Assembly: GCF_015291645.1 (NCBI RefSeq)
Contig: NZ_CP030055.1
Location: forward strand, 5,270,001 to 5,334,000
Direction of reading: 5' to 3'
DNA length: 64,000 nt
From: Bradyrhizobium sp. CCBAU 53340
Lineage (GTDB): Bacteria > Pseudomonadota > Alphaproteobacteria > Rhizobiales > Xanthobacteraceae
The notes beneath the pieces are model-generated. The model ran no database searches. It was not told the DNA's origin and was given only the letters and a program-made list of their open reading frames with translations. Of this stretch, positions 56,591 to 64,000 are shown one piece after another. The translations under genes and the position numbers were made by a program. Positions within the stretch are counted from its first letter, which is position 1. Every line of letters starts with the position of its first letter.

Positions 56591-58143
56591 GCATGAAGAT
56601 CTTCGTCCCGCGCGATGCGACGGCCGTTGCGGTCGGTGCCGATGAGGTCGTCGCTGCCTTCGAGCAGGTCGCGGCCAAGCGCGGCCTGTCGATCGAGATC
56701 GTCAGGACCGGCTCGCGCGGATTGCATTGGCTGGAGCCGATGGTCGAGGTTGCAACGCCGAAGGGCCGCGTCGCTTACGGGCCGGTGAGCTCCGAGGACG
56801 TCGCCTCCGTGGTCGAGTCCATGGCGAGCGACGGACCGCACGCGCTGCGGCTCGGCATCGCGGACGAAATTCCCTGGCTGAAGCGCCAGACTCGCCTCAC
56901 CTTCGCCCGCTGCGGCGTGATCGATCCGCGCTCGCTCGACGACTACCGCGCCCATGGCGGCTACAAGGGTTTTGAGCGCGCACTGTCGCTCGGGCCTGAT
57001 GCGATCCTGACCGAAGTCACCGCGTCGGGCCTGCGCGGCCGTGGCGGCGCGGGCTTCCCGACCGGCATCAAGTGGAAGACCGTCGCCCAGGCGAAGGCTG
57101 ACCGCAAATTCATCGTCTGCAACGCCGACGAAGGCGACAGCGGCACCTTTGCCGATCGCATGATCATGGAAGGTGATCCCTTCCTCGTCATCGAGGGCAT
57201 GACCACGGCCGGAATCACCGTCGGCGCCACGAAGGGCTACATCTACATCCGCAGCGAATATCCGCACGCGGTCGAGGCGATGAATGCTGCTATCGTCGCG
57301 GCGCGACGCGGCGGCTATCTCGGCGACAAGATCGGCGGCTCGACTTTCAGCTTCGATATTGAAGTGCGCGTCGGCGCCGGCGCTTACGTCTGCGGCGAAG
57401 AGACCTCGCTCTTGGAGAGCCTCGAGGGCCGCCGCGGCATCGTCCGCGCCAAGCCGCCGCTGCCGGCGCATCACGGCCTGTTCGGCAAGCCGACCGTCAT
57501 CAACAACGTGCTGTCGTTCGCCGCCATTCCCTTCATCCTCGCCGAAGGTGCCAAGGCCTATGCGGATTTCGGCATGGGCCGCTCGCGCGGCACCATGCCG
57601 ATCCAGCTCGCCGGCAATATCCGCCAGGGCGGGCTGTTCGAAACGGCATTCGGTGTGACCCTCGGCGAGCTCGTCGACGACATCGGTGGCGGCACATTCA
57701 CAGGCCGTCCGGTCCGCGCCGTGCAGGTCGGCGGCCCGCTCGGCGCCTACTTCCCGCGTGCCCTGTTCGATACGCCGTTCGACTACGAGGCGTTCGCGGC
57801 GCGCGACGGCCTGATCGGCCATGGCGGCATCGTCGTGTTCGACGACAGCGTCGACATGCGCAAGCAGGCGCGCTTCGCCATGGAATTCTGCGCCGTCGAA
57901 TCCTGCGGCAAGTGCACGCCCTGCCGGATCGGCTCGACCCGCGGCGCCGAGACCATCGAGAAGATCATCAACGGCGAACGCGTGAGCGAGAATCTCGCGC
58001 TCGTCGAAGACCTCTGCAACACCATGAAATTCGGCTCGCTCTGCGCACTCGGCGGCTTCACGCCCTACCCCGTGCTCAGCGCATTGAGGCACTTCCGGGA
58101 GGATTTTGTCCCGGCGCCGACCACGCTTCAGGCCGCGGAATAG
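56587..58143 (+). CDS. fdsB: NAD-dependent formate dehydrogenase, beta subunit
   Basis: 518-residue NuoF-like subunit that reduces NAD+. An N-terminal thioredoxin-like part precedes the FMN/NADH segment LRGRGGAGFPTGIKWK, and the 4Fe-4S site is ESCGKCTPCRIG with a later cysteine. The start at 56587 overlaps the fdsG stop; the longer upstream frame is out of register with the operon logic. Confidence 0.95.
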   Translation: MSMKIFVPRDATAVAVGADEVVAAFEQVAAKRGLSIEIVRTGSRGLHWLEPMVEVATPKGRVAYGPVSSEDVASVVESMASDGPHALRLGIADEIPWLKRQTRLTFARCGVIDPRSLDDYRAHGGYKGFERALSLGPDAILTEVTASGLRGRGGAGFPTGIKWKTVAQAKADRKFIVCNADEGDSGTFADRMIMEGDPFLVIEGMTTAGITVGATKGYIYIRSEYPHAVEAMNAAIVAARRGGYLGDKIGGSTFSFDIEVRVGAGAYVCGEETSLLESLEGRRGIVRAKPPLPAHHGLFGKPTVINNVLSFAAIPFILAEGAKAYADFGMGRSRGTMPIQLAGNIRQGGLFETAFGVTLGELVDDIGGGTFTGRPVRAVQVGGPLGAYFPRALFDTPFDYEAFAARDGLIGHGGIVVFDDSVDMRKQARFAMEFCAVESCGKCTPCRIGSTRGAETIEKIINGERVSENLALVEDLCNTMKFGSLCALGGFTPYPVLSALRHFREDFVPAPTTLQAAE

Positions 58144-58153
58144 GAAAGCAACG

Positions 58154-61027
58154 ATGTCTCTGATCGAAGAAATCGACTACGGCACGCCGGCTTCCAAATC
58201 GGAAACGATGGTGACGCTGACCATCGACGGCAAGGAGATCTCGGTGCCCGAGGGCACCTCGATCATGCGCGCGGCGATGGACGCCGGCCACCAGATTCCG
58301 AAACTGTGCGCGACCGACATGGTCGACGCGTTCGGCTCCTGCCGCCTCTGCCTCGTCGAGATCGAGGGCCGCGCCGGAACGCCAGCCTCCTGCACCACGC
58401 CTGTGATGAACGGCCTCGTCGTGCACACCCAGACCGAGCGGCTGAAGCAGCTGCGCAAGGGCGTGATGGAGCTCTACATCTCCGACCATCCGCTCGACTG
58501 CCTCACCTGTGGCGCCAACGGCGATTGCGAATTGCAGGACATGGCCGGCGCGGTGGGCCTGCGCGACGTGCGCTACGGTTATGAAGGCGAGAATCACGTC
58601 TTCGCCAAGAGCCATGGCTGCGACAACAACCATTGGATGCCGAAGGACGAGTCCAACCCGTACTTCACCTATGATCCCTCCAAGTGCATCGTCTGCTCGC
58701 GCTGCGTCCGCGCCTGCGAGGAGGTGCAAGGCACCTTCGCGCTGACCATCTCCGGCCGCGGCTTCGACAGCCGCGTCTCGCCGGGCATGAGCGAGAGTTT
58801 CCTGGGCTCCGAATGCGTCTCCTGCGGCGCCTGCGTGCAGGCCTGCCCGACCGCGACGCTGACGGAAAAGTCGGTGATCGAGATCGGTCAGCCCGAGCAC
58901 TCCGTCGTCACCACCTGCGCCTATTGCGGCGTCGGCTGCGCCTTCAAGGCCGAGATGCGCGGCGAGGAAGTCGTGCGCATGGTGCCGTACAAGGACGGCA
59001 AGGCCAATCGTGGCCATTCCTGCGTCAAGGGCCGGTTTGCCTGGGGCTATACCAATCACAAGGAACGCATTCTCAAGCCGATGATCCGCGAGCGGATCGA
59101 GGATCCCTGGCAGGAAGTGTCCTGGGATGAGGCGTTCTCCTTTGCCGCGGCGAAGATGCGCGGCATCCAGAACAAGTATGGGCGCGATGCCATCGGCGGC
59201 ATCACCTCCTCCCGCTGCACCAATGAAGAGACCTATCTGGTGCAGAAGCTGATCCGCGCCGGTTTCGGCAACAACAATGTCGACACCTGCGCCCGGGTCT
59301 GCCACTCCCCGACCGGCTACGGCCTCGCCACGACCTTCGGCACCTCGGCCGGCACGCAGGATTTCGACTCGGTCGAGGACACCGACGTCGTGGTCGTGAT
59401 CGGCGCCAACCCGGCGTCTGCTCACCCGGTGTTCGCCTCGCGCCTGAAGAAGCGGCTGCGCCAGGGCGCCAAGCTGATCGTGATCGATCCGCGCCGCACC
59501 GAGATGGTGGAATCGCCGCACGTGAAGGCGCTGCATCTGCCCCTGATGCCCGGCACCAACGTCGCTGTCATGACCGCGCTGGCGCATGTCATCGTCACCG
59601 AAGGTCTCGTCAACGAAGCTTTCGTCCGCGAACGCTGCGACTGGAGCGAGTTCGAGGAATGGGCGGCGTTCGTCGCGCAGCCGAACAACAGTCCGGAAGC
59701 AACCGCGATTCTCACCGGCGTCGACCCGAAGGCGCTGCGCGAAGCGGCCCGTATCTATGCCACCGGCGGCAACGGCGCGATCTACTACGGTCTCGGTGTC
59801 ACAGAGCACAGCCAGGGCTCGACCACCGTGATCGCGATCGCCAACCTCGCGATGGTAACAGGCAATATCGGCCGTCCCGGCGTCGGCGTGAACCCGCTGC
59901 GCGGCCAGAACAACGTGCAGGGCTCCTGCGACATGGGCTCGTTCCCGCACGAGCTGCCCGGCTATCGCCACATCTCGGGCGATGCCGTGCGCGAGCAGTT
60001 CGAGGCGCTCTGGAACGTCAAGCTCAACCCCGAGCCCGGCCTGCGCATCCCGAACATGTTCGATGCCGCGGTCGAGGGCACGTTCATGGGCCTCTACGTC
60101 CAGGGGGAGGACATCCTCCAGTCCGATCCCAACACCAAGCACGTCGTCGCGGCGCTGTCGGCGATGGAATGCGTCATCGTCCACGACCTCTTCCTGAACG
60201 AGACCGCGAACTACGCCCACGTCTTCCTGCCGGGCTCAAGCTTCCTGGAAAAGGATGGCACCTTCACCAACGCAGAGCGACGCATCCAGCGCGTGCGCAA
60301 GGTGGTGACGCCGAAGAACGGCATGGCCGACTGGGAGGTCACCATCGGCCTTGCCAAGGCGATGGGCTTCGAGATGAACTACAGCCATCCCTCGGAGATC
60401 ATGGACGAGATCGCGGCGCTGACGCCGACCTTCGCCGGCGTCTCCTATGCCAAGCTCGACGAGCTCGGCTCGGTGCAATGGCCCTGCAACGACAAGGCCC
60501 CCGAGGGCACGCCGGTGATGCATATCGACGGTTTCGTCCGCGGCAAGGGCAAGTTCGTCGTCACCGAATATGTCGCGACCGACGAGCGCACCGGCCCGCG
60601 CTATCCCCTGCTGCTCACCACGGGCCGCATCCTCAGCCAGTATAATGTCGGTGCGCAGACAAGGCGCACCGAGAACGTGGTCTGGCATGCCGAGGATCGC
60701 CTCGAGATCCATCCGCACGATGCCGAGCAGCGCGGCGTGCGCGACGGCGACTGGGTGCGCCTGAAGAGCCGTGCCGGCGAAACCACGCTGCGCGCGGAAA
60801 TCACCGATCGCGTTGCGCCCGGCGTCGTCTACACCACCTTCCACCACCCGGACACGCAGGCCAACGTCATCACGACCGACTATTCGGACTGGGCAACCAA
60901 CTGTCCCGAATACAAGGTCACGGCGGTGCAGGTCTCGCCCTCGAACGGCCCGTCCGACTGGCAGAAGGCTTATGACGCGCAGGCGCGGCAGTCTCGCCGC
61001 ATCGCGCCAGCCGAAGCCGCGGAGTAG
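58154..61027 (+). CDS. fdsA: NAD-dependent formate dehydrogenase, alpha (molybdenum) subunit
   Basis: 957-residue catalytic subunit. The N-terminus is NuoG-like with a [2Fe-2S] ferredoxin domain (FGSCRLCLVEI), then DCLTCGANGDCELQ and two 4Fe-4S motifs (CIVCSRCVRAC; CVSCGACVQACP), then the bis-MGD domain with its own CAYCGVGC cluster. The molybdenum ligand is a cysteine, Cys383 in TCARVCHSPTG, not selenocysteine. It starts 10 bases after fdsB. Confidence 0.95.
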   Translation: MSLIEEIDYGTPASKSETMVTLTIDGKEISVPEGTSIMRAAMDAGHQIPKLCATDMVDAFGSCRLCLVEIEGRAGTPASCTTPVMNGLVVHTQTERLKQLRKGVMELYISDHPLDCLTCGANGDCELQDMAGAVGLRDVRYGYEGENHVFAKSHGCDNNHWMPKDESNPYFTYDPSKCIVCSRCVRACEEVQGTFALTISGRGFDSRVSPGMSESFLGSECVSCGACVQACPTATLTEKSVIEIGQPEHSVVTTCAYCGVGCAFKAEMRGEEVVRMVPYKDGKANRGHSCVKGRFAWGYTNHKERILKPMIRERIEDPWQEVSWDEAFSFAAAKMRGIQNKYGRDAIGGITSSRCTNEETYLVQKLIRAGFGNNNVDTCARVCHSPTGYGLATTFGTSAGTQDFDSVEDTDVVVVIGANPASAHPVFASRLKKRLRQGAKLIVIDPRRTEMVESPHVKALHLPLMPGTNVAVMTALAHVIVTEGLVNEAFVRERCDWSEFEEWAAFVAQPNNSPEATAILTGVDPKALREAARIYATGGNGAIYYGLGVTEHSQGSTTVIAIANLAMVTGNIGRPGVGVNPLRGQNNVQGSCDMGSFPHELPGYRHISGDAVREQFEALWNVKLNPEPGLRIPNMFDAAVEGTFMGLYVQGEDILQSDPNTKHVVAALSAMECVIVHDLFLNETANYAHVFLPGSSFLEKDGTFTNAERRIQRVRKVVTPKNGMADWEVTIGLAKAMGFEMNYSHPSEIMDEIAALTPTFAGVSYAKLDELGSVQWPCNDKAPEGTPVMHIDGFVRGKGKFVVTEYVATDERTGPRYPLLLTTGRILSQYNVGAQTRRTENVVWHAEDRLEIHPHDAEQRGVRDGDWVRLKSRAGETTLRAEITDRVAPGVVYTTFHHPDTQANVITTDYSDWATNCPEYKVTAVQVSPSNGPSDWQKAYDAQARQSRRIAPAEAAE

Positions 61028-61031
61028 CCGC

Positions 61032-61862
61032 ATGCACGTGGCGGTCCAGGCCATCGATCGCGAGATCTGGCGCGACGGCGCTATCAGAGAAGGCGCGCGG
61101 CTGATCCCCGAGGAGACGCCGCTGGCGCTGACCTATAATGGCGGCACCTATGCCGTCATGATGGGAACGCCGCAGAATTTGGAAGATTTTGCCGTCGGTT
61201 TCAGCCTGGACGAGGGCATCATCAAGTCGGTCGACGACGTCAAGTCGCTCGAAATCGTCCGCCTCGACGAGGGTATCGAGCTGCGTATGTGGCTGGCGCC
61301 GGAGGACGCTGCCCGCATCAGCGAGCGGCGCCGCCACATTGCAGGCCCGACCGGCTGCGGAATCTGCGGCATCGAGTCCATTGCCGAGGCCATACGGCCC
61401 GCGGCGGTGGTGCCGCAGGGGCAGTCGTTCACGCCGCAGCAGATCATGGCGGCGATGCAGGCGATCGCTCCGCTGCAATCGATCAACATGCAGACCCGGG
61501 CGGCCCACGCAGCGGCCTTCTGGTCACCGGCGAGCGGCATTGCCGCCTTGCGCGAGGACGTCGGCCGACACAACGCGCTCGATAAGTTGGCAGGTGCGCT
61601 GGCGCGCAGCCGCGCGGACGCAAGCATGGGCATGGTGCTGCTGACGAGCCGCGTCTCGGTCGAGATGGTGCAGAAAACCGCTGCCATCGGCGCGCCCGTA
61701 CTGGTCGCGGTCTCCGCCCCCACCGCGCTTGCGGTGCGCACGGCAGCCGCGGCCGGCATCACGCTGATTGCCATTGCCCGCAGCGACGGGTTTGAAGTGT
61801 TCACGCACCAGGGCCGTGTCGCGGCTCACCGTGCTCAGGAGATCATCGATGTCGTCGCCTGA
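61032..61862 (+). CDS. fdhD: Formate dehydrogenase sulfurtransferase
   Basis: 276-residue FdhD/FdsC protein that moves sulfur to the molybdenum cofactor before it enters FdsA. The sulfur-carrying pair is Cys109/Cys112 in TGCGICGIES, and EDVGRHNALDKL is the family signature. It begins four bases after the fdsA stop. Its 3-prime end overlaps the start of fdsD by 14 bases. Confidence 0.94.
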   Translation: MHVAVQAIDREIWRDGAIREGARLIPEETPLALTYNGGTYAVMMGTPQNLEDFAVGFSLDEGIIKSVDDVKSLEIVRLDEGIELRMWLAPEDAARISERRRHIAGPTGCGICGIESIAEAIRPAAVVPQGQSFTPQQIMAAMQAIAPLQSINMQTRAAHAAAFWSPASGIAALREDVGRHNALDKLAGALARSRADASMGMVLLTSRVSVEMVQKTAAIGAPVLVAVSAPTALAVRTAAAAGITLIAIARSDGFEVFTHQGRVAAHRAQEIIDVVA

Positions 61863-62085
61863 CCGCCTCGTCTACATGGCCAACCAGATCGGCACGTTCT
61901 TCCGCAGCCAGGGCCACGGCAAGGCCGTGCCTGGCATCGCCGAGCACATCAGGAAGTTCTGGGATCCGCGAATGAAGCGCGCGATCTTCACCCATCTCGA
62001 CGCCGGCGGCGCGGGCCTCGAGCCGAACGTGCTCGATGCACTCACCTCGCTCAAGCAAGCGACTTCCCTTCCAGAAGCGCACTGA
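61849..62085 (+). CDS. fdsD: Formate dehydrogenase delta subunit
   Basis: 78 residues from the ATG at 61849: MSSPDRLVYMANQIGTFF, then a short helical protein with HIRKFWDPRMKRAIF, the hallmark of FdsD. It aids assembly or stability of the FdsABG complex. It overlaps fdhD by 14 bases at the start and the oppositely oriented glnE by 35 bases at the end. Confidence 0.92.
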   Translation: MSSPDRLVYMANQIGTFFRSQGHGKAVPGIAEHIRKFWDPRMKRAIFTHLDAGGAGLEPNVLDALTSLKQATSLPEAH

Positions 62086-64000
62086 AGACGCGCCGCACCT
62101 CGCTCTGCGTCTCCTTCACCCGCGCCTCCAGCGACGAGAAGTCGGGCGCATCGCCGGCGCGCGCCATCACGCGCTGCAGGTCGGTGCCCGCCGTTTCCGG
62201 CTTGAAGCGGTCGCTGACGCAGAGCCGCAGGATCTGGGTCAGATCGTGATAGAGCCGCGCCGCGGCGCGCAGGATCTCCGCCTCCGATTGCGGAAGCAGG
62301 CCGAGCCTTGCGGCGTTCTCCAGCACCTGCACCGTGCCGACGTCGAGAATATCGGGCTTGTCGTGGGCATGAACGAGCTGGAGATATTGCGCAATGAAAT
62401 CGATATCGACCATGCCGCCTGAGGCATATTTCAGATCCCAGTAGTCGGTCTCGCCCTTCTCCTGCGCGATCGCGCGGCGCATGTCGACGACATCGCTGGC
62501 GATGATCGCCCGGTCGCGGCGGCGGGTCAGGACCTCACGGATGATGCGTTTGATCCGCGTGGTGAACTCCGGCGATGCCGACACCACGCGCGCACGCGTC
62601 AATGCCATGTGCTCCCAGGTCCAGGCCTCATTGGCCTGATAGTCCGCGAAGGAGACCAGGCTCGACGCCACGGGACCTGCGCGACCCGAGGGCCGCAGCC
62701 GCATGTCGATCTCATAGAGCACGCCGTAATTGGTGCGGGTGGTGAAGGCACTGATCAGGCGCTGGGTGAAGCGCGCGAAGTAATGCGTACCCTGGAGCGA
62801 CTTCGGACCGTCGGAGTCCGGATCGTCACTGTCGAAATCATAAAGCAGGATCAGATCGAGGTCGGAGGACGCCGTCATCTCGCGGCTGCCGAGCCGGCCC
62901 ATCGCAACGATGGCGGTCTGTTGCCCCTTGATCCGGCCATGCTGGGCCGCGAAGCGGTCAGCGACGAGGCCGTGCACGGTGTGGACGATGCCCTCGGCGA
63001 CGTCTGCAAAGGCCGTGCTCGCCTGCTGCGCCGAGACGGTGCCGGAGAGGATGCGCGTACCGATCAGGAACAGGCTCTCCTGCCCGAACAGGCGCAGGCG
63101 ATCCAAAAACTCCTCGTAGGAACCGGCGTCCTGCACCGTGGCCGCGAGCCGCGCCGACAATTCCCGACGATCCGGCATCGCACCGAAGAAGCGCGGATCG
63201 ATCAGGCCGTCCATCAGCTGCGGTTGCCGCGCCAGCATCTCGCCCAACCGGGGCGCCGCGCCCAGCACGAGCGCCACGAGCGCGACGAGATCGCGGTTCT
63301 GGCCGAGCAGCGTGATCAGCCGGCCGCCGCGCTGGAGTGCCTTCAGGAAATGGTCGAACGCGACGACGGCGCGATCAGGCTCCTCGGCACGGGCCAGTCC
63401 GTCGATCAGGGCGGGCACGAACTCGACGAAGGCGCTGCGCGTGGCCTCGACGCGGAACACACGGTAGTCACCGGTGATCCAGTCGCGTAACGTCTGCGCG
63501 ACGGCGACGGGTTTCTTGAAGCCGAGCGCCGAAAGGTGCAGGAGCAGGCGCGGATCGTCGGGACCCGCACTGTAGTCGAGCGCCGGCAGGCTTGCCGTGC
63601 CGGTCGGATCGTCGCCCTCGAACAGTTTTTCATAGTGGCCCTGGACGATCTCGAGCTGCCGCAACAGGTCGCGGGCAAAGGCCTCGCGATCCGGATAGCC
63701 GAAGAACCAGGCGAAGCGCGCCACCGCCTCCTTGTCCTCGGGCAGGGTGTGGGTCTGCTCGTCGGCGATCATCTGCAGACGGTGCTCGACGCGGCGGAGG
63801 AATTCGTAGGCCGTGGTCAGTTCGTCGCGCGCAGCAGGGGTGATCCAGTTGCTGGAAGCGAGGACGTTCAGCGCGGCGAGCGTCGGCCGCACCCGCAAGT
63901 CCGGATGACGTCCGCCTGCGATGAGCTGCTGGGTCTGGGCGAAGAATTCGATCTCGCGGATGCCGCCGCGGCCGACCTTGACGTTGTGGCCCTCGACCGC
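62051..64000 (-). CDS. glnE: Glutamine synthetase adenylyltransferase/deadenylase, C-terminal part (cut by window edge)
   Basis: The frame is open to the right edge, giving the last 649 of roughly 950-1000 residues. The edge-proximal VKVGRGGIREIEFFAQ closes the deadenylase half; the adenylyltransferase half has LGSREMTASSDLDLILLYD, and the C-terminal helices follow. It adds or removes AMP on glutamine synthetase according to nitrogen state. Its stop lies inside fdsD, so the two convergent genes share 35 bases. Confidence 0.93.
   Translation of the reverse strand, partial: AVEGHNVKVGRGGIREIEFFAQTQQLIAGGRHPDLRVRPTLAALNVLASSNWITPAARDELTTAYEFLRRVEHRLQMIADEQTHTLPEDKEAVARFAWFFGYPDREAFARDLLRQLEIVQGHYEKLFEGDDPTGTASLPALDYSAGPDDPRLLLHLSALGFKKPVAVAQTLRDWITGDYRVFRVEATRSAFVEFVPALIDGLARAEEPDRAVVAFDHFLKALQRGGRLITLLGQNRDLVALVALVLGAAPRLGEMLARQPQLMDGLIDPRFFGAMPDRRELSARLAATVQDAGSYEEFLDRLRLFGQESLFLIGTRILSGTVSAQQASTAFADVAEGIVHTVHGLVADRFAAQHGRIKGQQTAIVAMGRLGSREMTASSDLDLILLYDFDSDDPDSDGPKSLQGTHYFARFTQRLISAFTTRTNYGVLYEIDMRLRPSGRAGPVASSLVSFADYQANEAWTWEHMALTRARVVSASPEFTTRIKRIIREVLTRRRDRAIIASDVVDMRRAIAQEKGETDYWDLKYASGGMVDIDFIAQYLQLVHAHDKPDILDVGTVQVLENAARLGLLPQSEAEILRAAARLYHDLTQILRLCVSDRFKPETAGTDLQRVMARAGDAPDFSSLEARVKETQSEVRRVFSALLEGKSLA

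Noticed and set aside
56479..58092. 537-codon open frame antisense to fdsB
   Set aside because: No domain and no ribosome site; fdsB is intact on the other strand.
58076..60220. 714-codon open frame antisense to fdsA
   Set aside because: Same shadow composition; fdsA on the other strand has all its cofactor motifs.

Overview
The window is GC-rich, gene-dense DNA of an alphaproteobacterium. Gene content and style (Fds-type formate dehydrogenase, Lrp-controlled alanine dehydrogenase, DUF1236 protein, many small inverted-repeat elements between genes) suggest Bradyrhizobium or a close relative; this is inference, as no rRNA or other marker gene is present. I see no rRNA, tRNA, CRISPR array, transposase or phage gene. 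Both ends cut a gene: an ABC permease at the left and glnE at the right.

Layout. 1-6.6 kb: end of a nitrate/sulfonate-type ABC transporter, a YeiH-family membrane protein, a Baeyer-Villiger monooxygenase, and alanine dehydrogenase with its divergent Lrp regulator. 6.8-11.3 kb: a Tat-exported bicupin oxalate decarboxylase, an Orn/Lys/Arg decarboxylase, a GNAT acetyltransferase and a small protein. 11.3-14.9 kb: an orphan flagellar-rod-like protein, a D-2-hydroxyacid dehydrogenase, a split two-subunit TPP decarboxylase and a DUF1236 protein. 15-20.4 kb (minus strand): adenine deaminase followed by gcl-hyi-glxR, which turns glyoxylate into glycerate. 20.5-22 kb: a gene broken by an in-frame TGA, and an IclR regulator. 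22-28.4 kb: an ADP-forming acyl-CoA synthetase divergent from a GntR regulator-oxc-frc operon (oxalyl-CoA decarboxylase and formyl-CoA transferase). 28.5-34.9 kb: a Czc-type heavy-metal RND efflux operon. 35-38.6 kb: a hydrolase, a SRPBCC protein and an Hsp70-like protein. 38.7-44.7 kb: a 45-residue peptide gene, two oxalate/formate antiporters, a CBS protein, a PanE-family reductase and an FAH-family protein. 44.9-52.2 kb: hypothetical and secreted proteins, nitronate monooxygenase, a zinc-type alcohol/quinone dehydrogenase and a cation diffusion facilitator. 52.4-54.8 kb: a PAS histidine kinase. 55-62.1 kb: a LysR regulator divergent from fdsGBA-fdhD-fdsD (NAD-dependent formate dehydrogenase). 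The glnE end follows.

How it fits together. Much of the window forms an oxalate economy. Oxalate enters by OxlT-type antiport, is activated by Frc, decarboxylated by Oxc to formyl-CoA, and the formate is oxidised by Fds to give NADH. A PanE-family protein in the same block is a candidate oxalyl-CoA reductase that would feed glyoxylate to Gcl, Hyi and GlxR for assimilation. A second, periplasmic route is the Tat-exported oxalate decarboxylase.

The clearest new signal is a shared operator, TGGCAT-NTGGT-ATRCCA (6-5-6). It is found twice in the acyl-CoA synthetase/GntR divergent region and once each in front of the 45-residue peptide gene, both antiporter genes and the CBS gene. In five of the six cases it sits 1-3 bases behind a TTGACA-like -35 box. 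This looks like a small GntR-controlled oxalate regulon that includes an unnoticed peptide gene with its own promoter, leader hairpin and terminator.
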